Notes: a model not told the origin generated them from the sequence alone. DNA of 11,879 nt from Leptolyngbyaceae cyanobacterium M65_K2018_010 (GCA_015295885.1 DVEE01000049.1:1-11879), one strand, 5' to 3'. Numbered from the stretch's first letter, positions 1-6,775 are shown. Numbers and translations are program-made.

Positions 1-392
1 CCCGCCCCGATGAATATTCCATTCTGGCCACCATGAACCTGAATGGGGATTATCTCTCCGATGCGGCGGCGGCCATTGTCGGTGGTCTAGGTATGGGGCC
101 GGGCGCTAACATCGGTGACACCTGCGCCATTTTTGAAGCCACCCACGGCACCGCCCCCAAGCACGCCGGCCTAGACCGGATTAACCCTGGCTCGGTCATT
201 CTCTCGGGGGTGATGATGTTGGAGTACCTGGGTTGGCAAGAGGCCGCCGATCTGATCAAAACGGGCATTGGCCGGGCGATCGCCAATCGCGAAGTCACCT
301 ACGACCTAGCCCGCCTGATGGAGCCGCCGGTGAAACCGCCCCTGAAGTGCTCGGAATTTGCTGAGGCCATCATCAAGCACTTCAACGACTAA
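1..392 (+). CDS. icd: NADP-type isocitrate dehydrogenase, C-terminal fragment
   Basis: This is the 3' end of the gene, running in from the left edge (first complete codon at base 3), with about 129 residues and a TAA stop at 390-392. The enzyme oxidatively decarboxylates isocitrate to 2-oxoglutarate in the cytoplasm; in cyanobacteria that product is the carbon skeleton for ammonium assimilation. The visible part holds the family's conserved C-terminal blocks: NLNGDYLSD, a GGLGMGPGANIGD glycine-rich stretch, and EATHGTAPKHAG, which belongs to the NADP-binding region. The block order and the ending at KHFND fit bacterial NADP-dependent enzymes rather than isopropylmalate dehydrogenase, which shares the fold. 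The substrate-binding N-terminal half and the promoter lie outside the window, so cofactor choice and regulation cannot be checked here. I see no convincing terminator after the stop. Confidence 0.95.
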   Translation, partial: RPDEYSILATMNLNGDYLSDAAAAIVGGLGMGPGANIGDTCAIFEATHGTAPKHAGLDRINPGSVILSGVMMLEYLGWQEAADLIKTGIGRAIANREVTYDLARLMEPPVKPPLKCSEFAEAIIKHFND

Positions 393-587
393 ATCGAGGA
401 TCGGGGTGGTCGAACGGGAGCAGAGGATGGGCATCCCCCCGCCCTTGGATGAATCAGGAGGTTGCTAGGCAAGACCTTGACTTTTTCCTAGGACCAGCCA
501 GGGGGGGGCTGCCCATCAGGGCAATCGTCCGCTGGGTACGCTAGCTTGGCCCAGCCTAGAGGGGGCTGTTGTTATCCAGAAATTACC

Positions 588-593
588 TAAAAT
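588..593 (+). promoter_or_regulatory. Possible -10 box for the ACT-domain gene
   Basis: TAAAAT matches the sigma-70 -10 consensus at five of six positions. It lies in the locally AT-richest part of the 215-bp gap after icd, about 50 bases before the preferred ATG at 641. There is no good -35 at 16-18 bases, so this is only a candidate. The rest of the gap (393-587) holds a run of eight G at 501-508 and short GC hairpins without a T tract; I see no gene in it. Confidence 0.3.
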
Positions 594-640
594 AGGCTAT
601 CGCGTCAGTGTCCCCCCTCGGTGTAAAGGCCCCAACCCCC

Positions 641-1030
641 ATGGCTTTCCCGCTCACCTTAGTCGCTCTAGAGGGTACTTTTGCTATCCATCGGCTCGAC
701 CCCGCCGCCGAAATTCCCATGGCTTGGTTCCAGCAGGACTTTATCAGCCTGGTGCGCACTCCCCAGGAGTTATCCCTCGTGGTCCGAGAGACCGTCGCGG
801 TTCCTTCCCAAAAGGTAGAGCCAGGATGGCGAGGTTTTGTCATCCAAGGTACTCTGGCCTTTAGTATGACGGGAATTTTGGCGGCGATATCCCAGGTGTT
901 AGCCACCGCCCAAATTAGTATTTTTGCGATTTCGACCTACGACACAGACTACATTTTCGTTCAAGCGGCGGCCTTTGAAGCGGCTGTCCGGGCCTTGAGC
1001 CAGGCTGGGTACAAGATTGAAGCCCGTTAA
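641..1030 (+). CDS. ACT-domain protein (ACT_7 / aspartate-kinase-like ACT fold)
   Basis: A 129-residue cytoplasmic protein that looks like a stand-alone ACT-domain protein of the ACT_7 type. ACT domains bind small ligands, usually amino acids, and control partner enzymes. The N-terminal part (residues 5-45) has the family pattern LEGTFAIHRLDP followed by a segment around SLVRTPQELSLVV, resembling a first ACT half. The second half has GWRGFVIQG (67-70 region), the TGILAAISQVLATAQISIF helix-strand block (78-95), and the hallmark ISTYDTDYIFV (98-107). No catalytic domain is attached. The frame stays open upstream to a GTG at 608, but conserved sequence begins just after the ATG at 641, so I prefer that start; neither has a strong ribosome binding site. 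The ligand and partner are unknown. The gene is followed after about 120 bases by the MFS gene, probably with its own promoter. Confidence 0.85.
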   Translation: MAFPLTLVALEGTFAIHRLDPAAEIPMAWFQQDFISLVRTPQELSLVVRETVAVPSQKVEPGWRGFVIQGTLAFSMTGILAAISQVLATAQISIFAISTYDTDYIFVQAAAFEAAVRALSQAGYKIEAR

Positions 1031-1083
1031 GGGCTGGCGGCGTTGTGGTCAGAATTCGTGGGTGTCCCATTTCCCTCAGGCCG

Positions 1084-1119
1084 TTTAACCCGATCAATTA
1101 CCTATACTCTGGGGTTAAA
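1084..1119 (+). promoter_or_regulatory. Candidate MFS-gene promoter bracketed by an 8-bp inverted repeat
   Basis: TATACT at 1103-1108 is a five-of-six match to a -10 box, 45 bases before the MFS ATG. The arms TTTAACCC (1084-1091) and GGGTTAAA (1112-1119) are perfect inverted repeats with 20 bases between them. They flank the -10, one arm over the -35 region and the other at the likely transcription start. There is no good -35 hexamer. This layout suggests an operator for a dimeric regulator; it is less likely to be an RNA hairpin, because the left arm would lie upstream of the transcript. No regulator gene is adjacent. Confidence 0.4.
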
Positions 1120-1153
1120 TTGGGGTCCTTCCCTGGCATTCTCTTCTTTCGCT

Positions 1154-2785
1154 ATGGCTCAGCAATCACCCTTTTTAGCCAAGTGGGGCGGGCCGATTGG
1201 CCTCTGTCTCACCCTGTTTATGCTGTCCTACACCATTGGGGTAGTGCAGCCCATCATGCCCCCCCTGGTCACGGAGTTTAACTCCAGCGTGGGCTACGTG
1301 CAGTCAGCGCTGGTGTTGATGTCCCTAGTTACTGCCTCGTTCACTCCCACGGCGGAAAATCTCAGTCGGCGCTGGGGGCGAATTCGTGCCTTTGGCATAG
1401 CCCTGGTGCTGTTCACCCTGGGCTTAATTCTGGTGATACTGAGCCCAGACATGGGCTGGTTTACCCTCGGGTTGGCCGGTTTTTTAGCCCTGGCGGCCAC
1501 GGTTTTGGTGAGTACTCCGGTGGCCCTGATGGATGGCCTCTACCGGGATGAGGTGGCCAAGAAGTACGCCTTGCTGGCCTTAACCATCGCTGGGGTGGCC
1601 GGGGGCCTGGTGGGGTCGATTACTGGCGGGGTCATGGCCTTTGACCTGAACTGGCGCTGGGCCTTTGCCCTGGAGCTAGGCCTAGTTCCCATCATCTGGG
1701 TGTTGGTCAGGTCTGTGGTGGTCCCCACCTCCGGCGGCCCCCCATCTATTGACTGGCTGGGAGGTTTACTGTCCTTAGGCGGGTTTGGCTTTACCCTAGT
1801 GGGCCTGAGTTTAGCCACTGAATTGGGTTGGTGGGAGCCCAAGGGCGATCCCCAAACCCGAGATTTTTGGCTGGCTCCCTTTGGGATTTCGGTGGTGCCC
1901 ATTCTAATTGCGGCTGGGTTGATTTGCCTGGGTCTGCTGGTGTACTGGGATCGCCAGCGATCGCGCCAGGGTTACCCTTCCCTGCTACGCATGGGGGTGT
2001 TTACCCGCCGGGTCTACACCCTGGGTTTAGGGATTGGCACCCTGCACACCCTGATTAATGTGGGGGTGCAATTTAACCTGTTTCAGTTTATTCCGGCGGT
2101 GGTGGGGTTAAATCCGTTTAGGACGGCGATCGCCGTTATGCCCTTTACCCTGGCCCAACTCACGGTGCTGATTCTTCTGGCTAAACGGCGCCCCTCCATG
2201 CCCCACCGTTCCTTGTTGCAACTGGGGTTAGTGGTCAAGGCCGTGGGCATTGCCATGCTGTTTGCCGCCATTAGCCCCCACCTAACCTCCTGGTCGTTAC
2301 TACCGGCCCTTGTCGTCATGGGCGCGGGGACTGGGCTATTTGCCACCTTCATTACGTCCTTGACCTTCAACGATACCCAGGAGAATGAAAAGGCCGAGGC
2401 AAGAGGTGTATACCGACCCTTTCAAAATTTGGGCGCCTCCCTGGGGCGTGGTATTTTAGGCACCCTGCTGGTGGGCCTAGCATCCGTTCGGATTGTCGAT
2501 GGCATCATTGCGGAATTGGGCCAATCCGTTGATGCCGAGGTGCGGCGGCAAGCGATTCGCTCCCTGCAAGTGGCGATTCAGACCCTGCGACGTAGCGATC
2601 GCAGAGCCATTTTTGCTAGCCTGCCCGATCGCATTCAACCGGCCCTGGATAATATTCTGCAAACCTCAGCCATAGAAGCCATGCGAGATACCTTACTGCT
2701 CGCCCTGGTGCTCTGTTTATTTTGCTTAGGTCTGTCCTGCTTACTACCCAAAACCGCGAAAAAGCTCGAAGCCCCGATAGAATAA
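1154..2785 (+). CDS. MFS drug-efflux-type transporter (DHA2-like, about 14 TM segments)
   Basis: A 543-residue integral membrane protein of the major facilitator superfamily, most like the 14-helix DHA2 (EmrB/QacA) drug:proton antiporters by length and layout. After a short cytoplasmic N-terminus, helix 1 spans about residues 14-35. The loop LSRRWGRIRAFGI (70-82) is the family's motif A between helices 2 and 3. A glycine-rich helix, AGVAGGLVGSITGGV (146-160), corresponds to antiporter motif C, and NWRWAF (166-171) follows as in DHA2 proteins. Hydrophobic segments continue to the C-terminus. A polar stretch of about 75 residues before the last helix (around 455-525) is probably a loop. The frame is open upstream to a TTG at 1043, but the sequence before ATG 1154 is not transporter-like and a promoter-like -10 lies in it, so I chose 1154. 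The substrate cannot be told. The ABC permease gene follows 68 bases downstream on the same strand. Confidence 0.85.
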   Translation: MAQQSPFLAKWGGPIGLCLTLFMLSYTIGVVQPIMPPLVTEFNSSVGYVQSALVLMSLVTASFTPTAENLSRRWGRIRAFGIALVLFTLGLILVILSPDMGWFTLGLAGFLALAATVLVSTPVALMDGLYRDEVAKKYALLALTIAGVAGGLVGSITGGVMAFDLNWRWAFALELGLVPIIWVLVRSVVVPTSGGPPSIDWLGGLLSLGGFGFTLVGLSLATELGWWEPKGDPQTRDFWLAPFGISVVPILIAAGLICLGLLVYWDRQRSRQGYPSLLRMGVFTRRVYTLGLGIGTLHTLINVGVQFNLFQFIPAVVGLNPFRTAIAVMPFTLAQLTVLILLAKRRPSMPHRSLLQLGLVVKAVGIAMLFAAISPHLTSWSLLPALVVMGAGTGLFATFITSLTFNDTQENEKAEARGVYRPFQNLGASLGRGILGTLLVGLASVRIVDGIIAELGQSVDAEVRRQAIRSLQVAIQTLRRSDRRAIFASLPDRIQPALDNILQTSAIEAMRDTLLLALVLCLFCLGLSCLLPKTAKKLEAPIE

Positions 2786-2853
2786 CTTCCGTAGCGGGCC
2801 GTACCATCCCTCTGGTACTTCAGGCCCCTAGTCCTGCCCCGGTTAGCCCTCCT

Positions 2854-3777
2854 ATGCCGTTATCCCAGCAACCGAAACACCCTTGGCGGCCCTCCATCCC
2901 CATTCCCCCAGTCCTGATTCCCTACCTCTTTCTGTTACCGGCTCTTTTGGCCCTAACCATTTCAGTGTTTTGGCCGGCTCTGCAGGCGTTTTATCTCAGC
3001 TTTACTAGCTTTGGCTTGGATTTGACCGCTGCCCCCACCTGGGTAGGATTGGCCAATGGGCGGCGGCTTTTGGCCGATCCGGTTTTCTGGCAAACGGTAC
3101 GGAATAGCCTCATTTATCTCTTGGGAGTGGTGCCCGTGCTGACCATGGCGCCATTGCTGTTAGCCATTCTGGTCAATCGACCGCTGCGAGGCATCCACTG
3201 GCTGCGGGTCGCCTACTATTCGCCGGTGGTGGTGTCGATGGTGGTGGCGGGCATTGCCTGGCGGTGGCTATACGCAGAAAATGGGTTTTTCAATCAGGTT
3301 CTCAAGGCCACCGGGCTTACGGCCCAGGGCATCCCCTGGTTAACCAGTCCAGCTCTGGCCCTGGCCAGCGTCATGGTGGTGACCATCTGGAAGGGCTTGG
3401 GATATTACATGGTGATTTATCTAGCTGGGCTCCAGAGCATTCCCCAGGAACTCTATGAAGCTGCCGCCATGGATGGGTCCGACGGCTGGCGTCGGCATTG
3501 GGATATTACCCTGCCGCTCATGCGACCCTACCTGCTGTTAGTAGCAATTATTTCGGCCATAGCGGCCACCAAGGTGTTTGAGGAGGTCTACATCATGACC
3601 CAGGGCGGCCCCCGCAACAGCTCGAAGACTGTGGTTTATTACATCTACGAGCAAGCTTTTCAGAAGCTGGAAATTAGCTATGCCTGCACCATTGGCTTGG
3701 CTCTGTTCCTTGGCATTCTGGCCCTATCCCTGGTGCGGCTTACCCTAGGCCAGCGGGACATGGCTCCTATTCGTTAG
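2854..3777 (+). CDS. ABC transporter permease, carbohydrate-type (MalF/UgpA/LacF-like)
   Basis: A 307-residue inner-membrane permease of the binding-protein-dependent sugar uptake family. It shows a first helix near residues 20-45, a short periplasmic loop, a core of further helices (around 85-108, 117-140, 168-193, 226-245) and a last helix (277-297). The diagnostic cytoplasmic EAA loop is at 202-221: EAAAMDGSDGWRRHWDITLP, with the invariant G and the I..LP ending that docks on the ATPase. The segment TQGGPRNSSKTVVYYIYEQAF (249-269) is typical of MalF-type rather than MalG-type subunits. The frame is open 44 codons upstream into the MFS gene, but the ATG at 2854 gives a normal N-terminus. 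No partner permease, solute-binding protein or ATPase is encoded nearby, so the complex must be completed from elsewhere. Its stop overlaps the stop of the convergent gene within TTAG at 3774-3777. The substrate is unknown; sugar, glycoside or glycerol phosphate are family possibilities. Confidence 0.88.
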   Translation: MPLSQQPKHPWRPSIPIPPVLIPYLFLLPALLALTISVFWPALQAFYLSFTSFGLDLTAAPTWVGLANGRRLLADPVFWQTVRNSLIYLLGVVPVLTMAPLLLAILVNRPLRGIHWLRVAYYSPVVVSMVVAGIAWRWLYAENGFFNQVLKATGLTAQGIPWLTSPALALASVMVVTIWKGLGYYMVIYLAGLQSIPQELYEAAAMDGSDGWRRHWDITLPLMRPYLLLVAIISAIAATKVFEEVYIMTQGGPRNSSKTVVYYIYEQAFQKLEISYACTIGLALFLGILALSLVRLTLGQRDMAPIR

Positions 3778-4166
3778 GCCACCTGTAAGGCCTGACAGGG
3801 CAGGCTATCCCCGGCACTGATCTGCATATCGTAGATTTCAACCTTGGTGGTGCCCTCGGTGGTCATCGCCAGGGCAATCAAGTCTTCGAGCTGGGCTCGA
3901 CTGTCTAGGCAGCCACTCAGCACCAGGGTACTGCCCCGCTGCTCAATGAGGATTTTGGCGGCGACGGCAAGACCGAGGTGCTCCTGGCAGCGAGCCTGAA
4001 TTCGCTTAGCCAAGCCATAGTAGTCATACTCTCCATGCAGGCCCACTCGTTCGGGGGGAATAGCCGCTAGGCCGGTGCTACAGCCGACAAAGTCTGTCGG
4101 ACTGGCGTAGCACACTCCCCGAATACGCTGCCCCGCTGTCACAAACCGCTGCCAACCTTGAGTCAT
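3774..4166 (-). CDS. Hypothetical protein with BON-like C-terminal region
   Basis: A 130-residue protein that I do not recognise with certainty. There is no signal peptide or membrane segment. The N-terminal 45 residues contain three cysteines (C19, C29 and, further on, C60). From about residue 50 to 115 the pattern LAKRIQARCQEHLGL followed by KILIEQRGSTLVLSGCLDSRAQLEDLIALA and a final TTKVEIYDMQI has the alpha-beta rhythm of a BON domain (helix, strand, G-containing turn, helix, strand). This is a weak, shape-based call. The frame extends to a TTG at 4175; I prefer the ATG at 4166 because a TATAGT -10 box lies upstream (4297-4302 on this strand). Neither start has a strong ribosome binding site. 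The gene ends tail to tail on the ABC permease, their stop codons sharing three bases. Confidence 0.55.
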   Translation of the reverse strand: MTQGWQRFVTAGQRIRGVCYASPTDFVGCSTGLAAIPPERVGLHGEYDYYGLAKRIQARCQEHLGLAVAAKILIEQRGSTLVLSGCLDSRAQLEDLIALAMTTEGTTKVEIYDMQISAGDSLPCQALQVA

Positions 4167-4296
4167 GACCTGCAATATCCTGATAACCCTGATACTGGAT
4201 GAGAACCACTGCCCGTGGGTAAATGCCCTAGCTGGAGGTCACTGTTATCCTAAGAACCCGCAAAACTACGGGGAACTGTGGACTAATTTGGTAGAA

Positions 4297-4302
4297 ACTA
4301 TA
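4297..4302 (-). promoter_or_regulatory. Possible -10 box for the BON-like gene
   Basis: On the minus strand this reads TATAGT, a five-of-six match, in an AT-rich stretch about 130 bases before the ATG at 4166. The -35 is poor. The roughly 300-bp spacer 4167-4468 otherwise holds near-repeats TTTACCGGAG and TTTACGGTAG spaced 10 bases apart (4320-4339), a short GC hairpin near 4438-4452, and no gene that I can see. Confidence 0.3.
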
Positions 4303-4437
4303 AACTTATTGTGAAGAGTTTTACCGGAGTTTACGGTAGAACCTGGTATCCGGGGCTACCAATTAAGAAGGTTGTGTAAAGATTAGGGGTACAGGCCGAT
4401 TGATGGCTAGGCCATTGATTGCTACGACGCTGTTCTA

Positions 4438-4452
4438 GGCCTAAAAGAGGCC
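4438..4452 (-). terminator. Possible weak terminator hairpin after ispF
   Basis: On the minus strand, 16 bases past the ispF stop, GGCCT-CTTTT-AGGCC forms a perfect 5-bp stem with a 5-base loop. No T tract follows, so intrinsic termination would be weak. It could equally be an incidental CTAGGCC-type palindrome. Confidence 0.25.
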
Positions 4453-4468
4453 AAAGCTGGCGACGGGG

Positions 4469-4951
4469 CTACCCAACCTTCACCAAAAGGGCAACGGCGT
4501 AGGCCGCCATACCCTCCTGACGTCCCACGGCATCGAGGGCTTCATTGGTGGTGGCTTTAACCCCAACCTGATCGGGGGCCAGGGTTAGGACCTCGGCTAA
4601 TCGCGATCGCATGGCCTGAATGTGGGGCTTGAGCTTGGGCTGTTCAGCTACGATCACCGAGTCAATATTGCTGATCCTCCAGCCTCGCTCCTGGACCATA
4701 CCATGCACCTGGGCCAACAACTTAAGACTATCGGCCCCTGCCCACTGGGGATCACCGGGGGGAAAATAGAGGCCAATATCCCCTAGGCTGAGGGCCCCGA
4801 GCAGGGCATCCATGATGGCGTGGGTCAGCACGTCTGCATCACTATGGCCCTCTAGCCCAAACTCGTAGGGAATGTTTACCCCCCCTAGAATCAGGGGGCG
4901 ACCCGCCACCAGGCGGTGAATATCGTAACCGTTGCCAATGCGTAGGGTCAT
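4469..4951 (-). CDS. ispF: 2-C-methyl-D-erythritol 2,4-cyclodiphosphate synthase
   Basis: A 160-residue cytoplasmic enzyme of the non-mevalonate (MEP) isoprenoid pathway, which closes CDP-methylerythritol 2-phosphate into the cyclic diphosphate with loss of CMP. The length is normal for the family, whose members form trimers. The zinc ligands are visible as D10 and H12 in GNGYDIHRL and H44 in the helix LTHAIMDALLGAL, with the conserved GHSDADV (35-41) before it. The 60-67 segment IGLYFPPG and the C-terminal KATTNEALDAVGRQEG (132-147) supply the remaining active-site residues, including the T-T and E137. The frame is open a further 31 codons upstream, but the family's N-terminus begins exactly at the ATG at 4951. 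There is no clear ribosome binding site. In cyanobacteria the pathway feeds carotenoids, the phytol of chlorophyll, and quinones. It is divergent from the methyltransferase gene across 163 bases. Confidence 0.96.
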   Translation of the reverse strand: MTLRIGNGYDIHRLVAGRPLILGGVNIPYEFGLEGHSDADVLTHAIMDALLGALSLGDIGLYFPPGDPQWAGADSLKLLAQVHGMVQERGWRISNIDSVIVAEQPKLKPHIQAMRSRLAEVLTLAPDQVGVKATTNEALDAVGRQEGMAAYAVALLVKVG

Positions 4952-5114
4952 AGGGATCGACCGGATACAAAACCACCCTGGTTGTATCACAGCAGGAGAC
5001 CTTAGGACCGGGCTCAGTCCCAGCTCTGCCAGCTTCGCGCCCACCTCCGATGCCTGCGGCCAAGCTGGCTCGCCCTTACCCTACAGTAGAGGTTGACACA
5101 TTACAAGTAATCCC

Positions 5115-5627
5115 ATGGAATGGCTCAAGCAATGGGGCTTCACGGCCGATAGTTGGAAGGGACAGAAGGGGGAATATTGGTTCCTGGCCCAGATCATCCT
5201 ATTGTTGGGGTTTGTCCTCATACCCGCTTACGTTCCCCCCGCCCTGACTCGGTTGCCCCCCGCTGCCCAGTATGGGCTGAGGGGGGGAGCCGGAGCAATC
5301 GCCCTCTTGGCGCTCGTTCTGATTGGCAAGGGGCTGCTGGATCTGGGCTCTAACCTCACCCCGTTGCCCTACCCCCGCGAAGGGGGTGAATTGGTGCAGA
5401 CTGGGGTTTACGGTTGGGTGCGCCATAGCCTTTACAGTGGGCTCATTTTAGGCACCTTTGCCCTCAGCCTGGCCAAGCTCAGCCTCAGCCATCTGGGGAT
5501 TTGCTTCGCCCTATTCCTGGTGCTGAATGCCAAAGCCTCCAAGGAAGAAATCTGGTTGCAAGAACGTTATCCCGACTACGCCGACTACCGTCAGCGGGTG
5601 AAGAAGCTAATTCCCTGGATTTATTAA
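5115..5627 (+). CDS. Membrane methyltransferase of the ICMT/PEMT family
   Basis: A 170-residue integral membrane protein with about four hydrophobic segments (22-41, 58-76, 105-120, 124-140). The C-terminal half carries the signature of isoprenylcysteine carboxyl methyltransferase-like and phospholipid-methyltransferase-like proteins: LVQTGVYGWVRHSLYSGL (93-110), then KEEIWLQERYPDYADYRQRVKKLIPW (143-168), in which the E/RYP..Y..Y pattern forms the SAM and lipid-binding surface. Bacterial members methylate small lipids or isoprenoid-linked substrates; the substrate here cannot be told. It sits head to head with ispF, which is suggestive but does not prove an isoprenoid link. A TTGACA at 5093-5098 is too close to the ATG to serve as its -35. 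No ribosome binding site is obvious. Confidence 0.85.
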   Translation: MEWLKQWGFTADSWKGQKGEYWFLAQIILLLGFVLIPAYVPPALTRLPPAAQYGLRGGAGAIALLALVLIGKGLLDLGSNLTPLPYPREGGELVQTGVYGWVRHSLYSGLILGTFALSLAKLSLSHLGICFALFLVLNAKASKEEIWLQERYPDYADYRQRVKKLIPWIY

Positions 5628-5744
5628 CGGGCTTTTCCCATAGCCTTCAACGACCCAGGTGACTGGGGAACGGATCGTCGAGAGCTGACTAGCCAGCGGG
5701 TTCCAGTGTTTGAACTTCAAATTTTGAATTTTGACCTGCCCCAA

Positions 5745-6347
5745 CTACTCCGCTTCCACTGGTTCAATCTCGACCCGATCGCCCAAGGATAGCCCCAGCT
5801 CGGCGGCCCGACCCGCTCGTAGCTCTAGCACCTGGTCGATGGGTTGCCTGCCGGGACCATAGGTGGGACAGGGATCCCCAGGGCAGGGGGGCACCTCGGC
5901 CAGGATCTCTCGGATCGTGCCCTGGTAGATAAACACCATGTCCAGGGGCACGGGCACATTCTTCATCCAAAAGGTAACGGGACGGGGACGATCCAGGGGA
6001 AACAGCATGCCGCGGTTGTCGGGCAGGGGGTCGCGGTACATCAGGCCCAGGGATTGCTGTTCGGGGGTGTTGGCCACCTCTAGCAAGATTTCCTGGCCCC
6101 CTAGCATTGTCCTGGCGGTAATCGGCAACTGTTGACCCCGAGGGACGCCAACGGTTGCCCTCGGGCCCGGGGGAGAGGCCTGGGACATCTGCGGTTCAGC
6201 GGGTTCGGCCAGGGGGGGGGTGCCGGTCGCGGCGCAGCCAGCGGAGAGGATCACCATCGCCGTCAGCAGGGTGGTGACCAGGGTAATCCCAGGGCCTAGA
6301 CGGGGGCGAGGACTCCGCAGGGGGGCAGAAAAATGATCGGTGGACAT
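5745..6347 (-). CDS. DUF192 lipoprotein
   Basis: A 200-residue predicted lipoprotein. An arginine-bearing N-terminus is followed by a hydrophobic stretch (20-35) and the lipobox-like LSAGC, with C38 as the probable lipidated cysteine. S rather than L at the -3 position makes it acceptable but not ideal. A Pro-rich linker (41-70) precedes the DUF192 domain (about 75-195), recognised by LGLMYRDPLPDNRGMLF (100-116), FWMKNVPVPLDMVFI (126-140) and a closing LELRAGRAAELGLSLGD (174-190). The paired cysteines C155 and C160 around PPCPGDPCPTY are common in this family and could form a disulfide. The function of DUF192 is unknown; it is usually exported. The linker is encoded partly by a run of eight C, 6212-6219. 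It is tail to tail with the methyltransferase across 117 bases, which contain an odd palindrome around TTCAAATTTTGAA but no clear terminator. Confidence 0.88.
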   Translation of the reverse strand: MSTDHFSAPLRSPRPRLGPGITLVTTLLTAMVILSAGCAATGTPPLAEPAEPQMSQASPPGPRATVGVPRGQQLPITARTMLGGQEILLEVANTPEQQSLGLMYRDPLPDNRGMLFPLDRPRPVTFWMKNVPVPLDMVFIYQGTIREILAEVPPCPGDPCPTYGPGRQPIDQVLELRAGRAAELGLSLGDRVEIEPVEAE

Positions 6348-6403
6348 AGGGCGACGTTAAAGTTGGGTTGCTTACCCTGAACAAGTTGACCATCAAGACT
6401 TTA

Positions 6404-6431
6404 AATGTAGTGCTTTTGTTCATGGAAACAA
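6404..6431 (-). promoter_or_regulatory. Possible promoter for the DUF192 gene
   Basis: On the minus strand TTGTTT (6426-6431) and TACATT (6404-6409) are separated by 16 bases. This gives a fair sigma-70-type pair about 57 bases before the ATG at 6347. It lies in the AT-rich gap that also must hold the promoter for the riboswitch on the other strand, for which I found no convincing hexamer pair. Confidence 0.3.
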
Positions 6432-6474
6432 TAAATTAAGCGTCGGATCGACGCCTAGCCCGGGTGCTAGGATA

Positions 6475-6653
6475 CTAGGTGCCATTGGTTCTAGCGGGGG
6501 TCAGCCGCTAGAGGCAACGGGGAAAGCGCAGTGCAAATCTGCCGCTGTACCGCAGCTGTGAAGGATCTTGGGGTTTTGGCTTAGGGCCGTCTCGGGTTGG
6601 CCCAACTCAACAGTTTCCCAACGGTCCCAGTCAGAATGCCCGCCAGTGACCTA
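6475..6653 (+). ncRNA. Cobalamin (B12) riboswitch
   Basis: This has the layout of an adenosylcobalamin-type riboswitch aptamer. The closing stem uses CTAGGT (6475-6480) with ACCTA (6649-6653). TCTAGCGG (6490-6497) and CCGCTAGA (6505-6512) form the next stem. The conserved core follows: ACGGGGAAAG (6517-6526), GCAG-TGCAAAT-CTGC (6528-6542), then the B12 box GCCGCTGTACCGCAGCTGTGAA region (6541-6562). The 3' conserved segment AGTCAGAATGCCCGCC lies at 6629-6644. These are the family's diagnostic blocks in the right order and spacing. The element is on the same strand as the DUF1636 and cobW genes, so B12 presumably represses them. No transcription terminator with a T tract follows, which favours translational control or another mechanism. 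Confidence 0.93.
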
Positions 6654-6682
6654 CCTAATCCACCATCTGCGAGGTACGGATG

Positions 6683-6775
6683 ATGACGACCTTAGACCTA
6701 GCGTGTTGGCGATCGCCCCTACACCCTTTCGCTTCAGCCTTGCAGGGGTGCCCTTCACCCGGCCGCTTGCCCTAA
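6683..6775 (+). CDS. Possible small reading frame or leader peptide downstream of the riboswitch
   Basis: A 30-codon frame, peptide beginning MTTLDLACWRSPLHPFASAL, starting 30 bases after the riboswitch. A GAGGT (6671-6675) stands 7 bases before this ATG, one of the better ribosome binding sites in the window; an adjacent in-frame ATG at 6680 is 4 bases from it. The stop is TAA at 6773-6775. The frame is the same as that of DUF1636, and after this one stop it stays open into it, though the intervening sequence is Pro/Ser/Arg-rich and looks non-coding. A HIP1 octamer lies inside (6709-6716). I do not recognise the peptide. It could be a translated leader, a small protein, a decayed N-terminus, or chance. 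Confidence 0.3.
   Translation: MTTLDLACWRSPLHPFASALQGCPSPGRLP

Noticed and set aside
495..523. GC hairpins (CAGCC/GGCTG and TGCCC/GGGCA) as an icd terminator.
   Set aside because: Stems are only five pairs and no T tract follows.
4336..4349. GTA-N8-TAT resembling an NtcA site (GTA-N8-TAC).
   Set aside because: One core base is wrong, and it is centred about 52 bases upstream of the likely transcription start, not near -41.
5093..5121. TTGACA with TGGAAT at 17 bases as a promoter for the methyltransferase.
   Set aside because: The -10 would lie inside the coding start at 5115, leaving the conserved N-terminus untranscribed.
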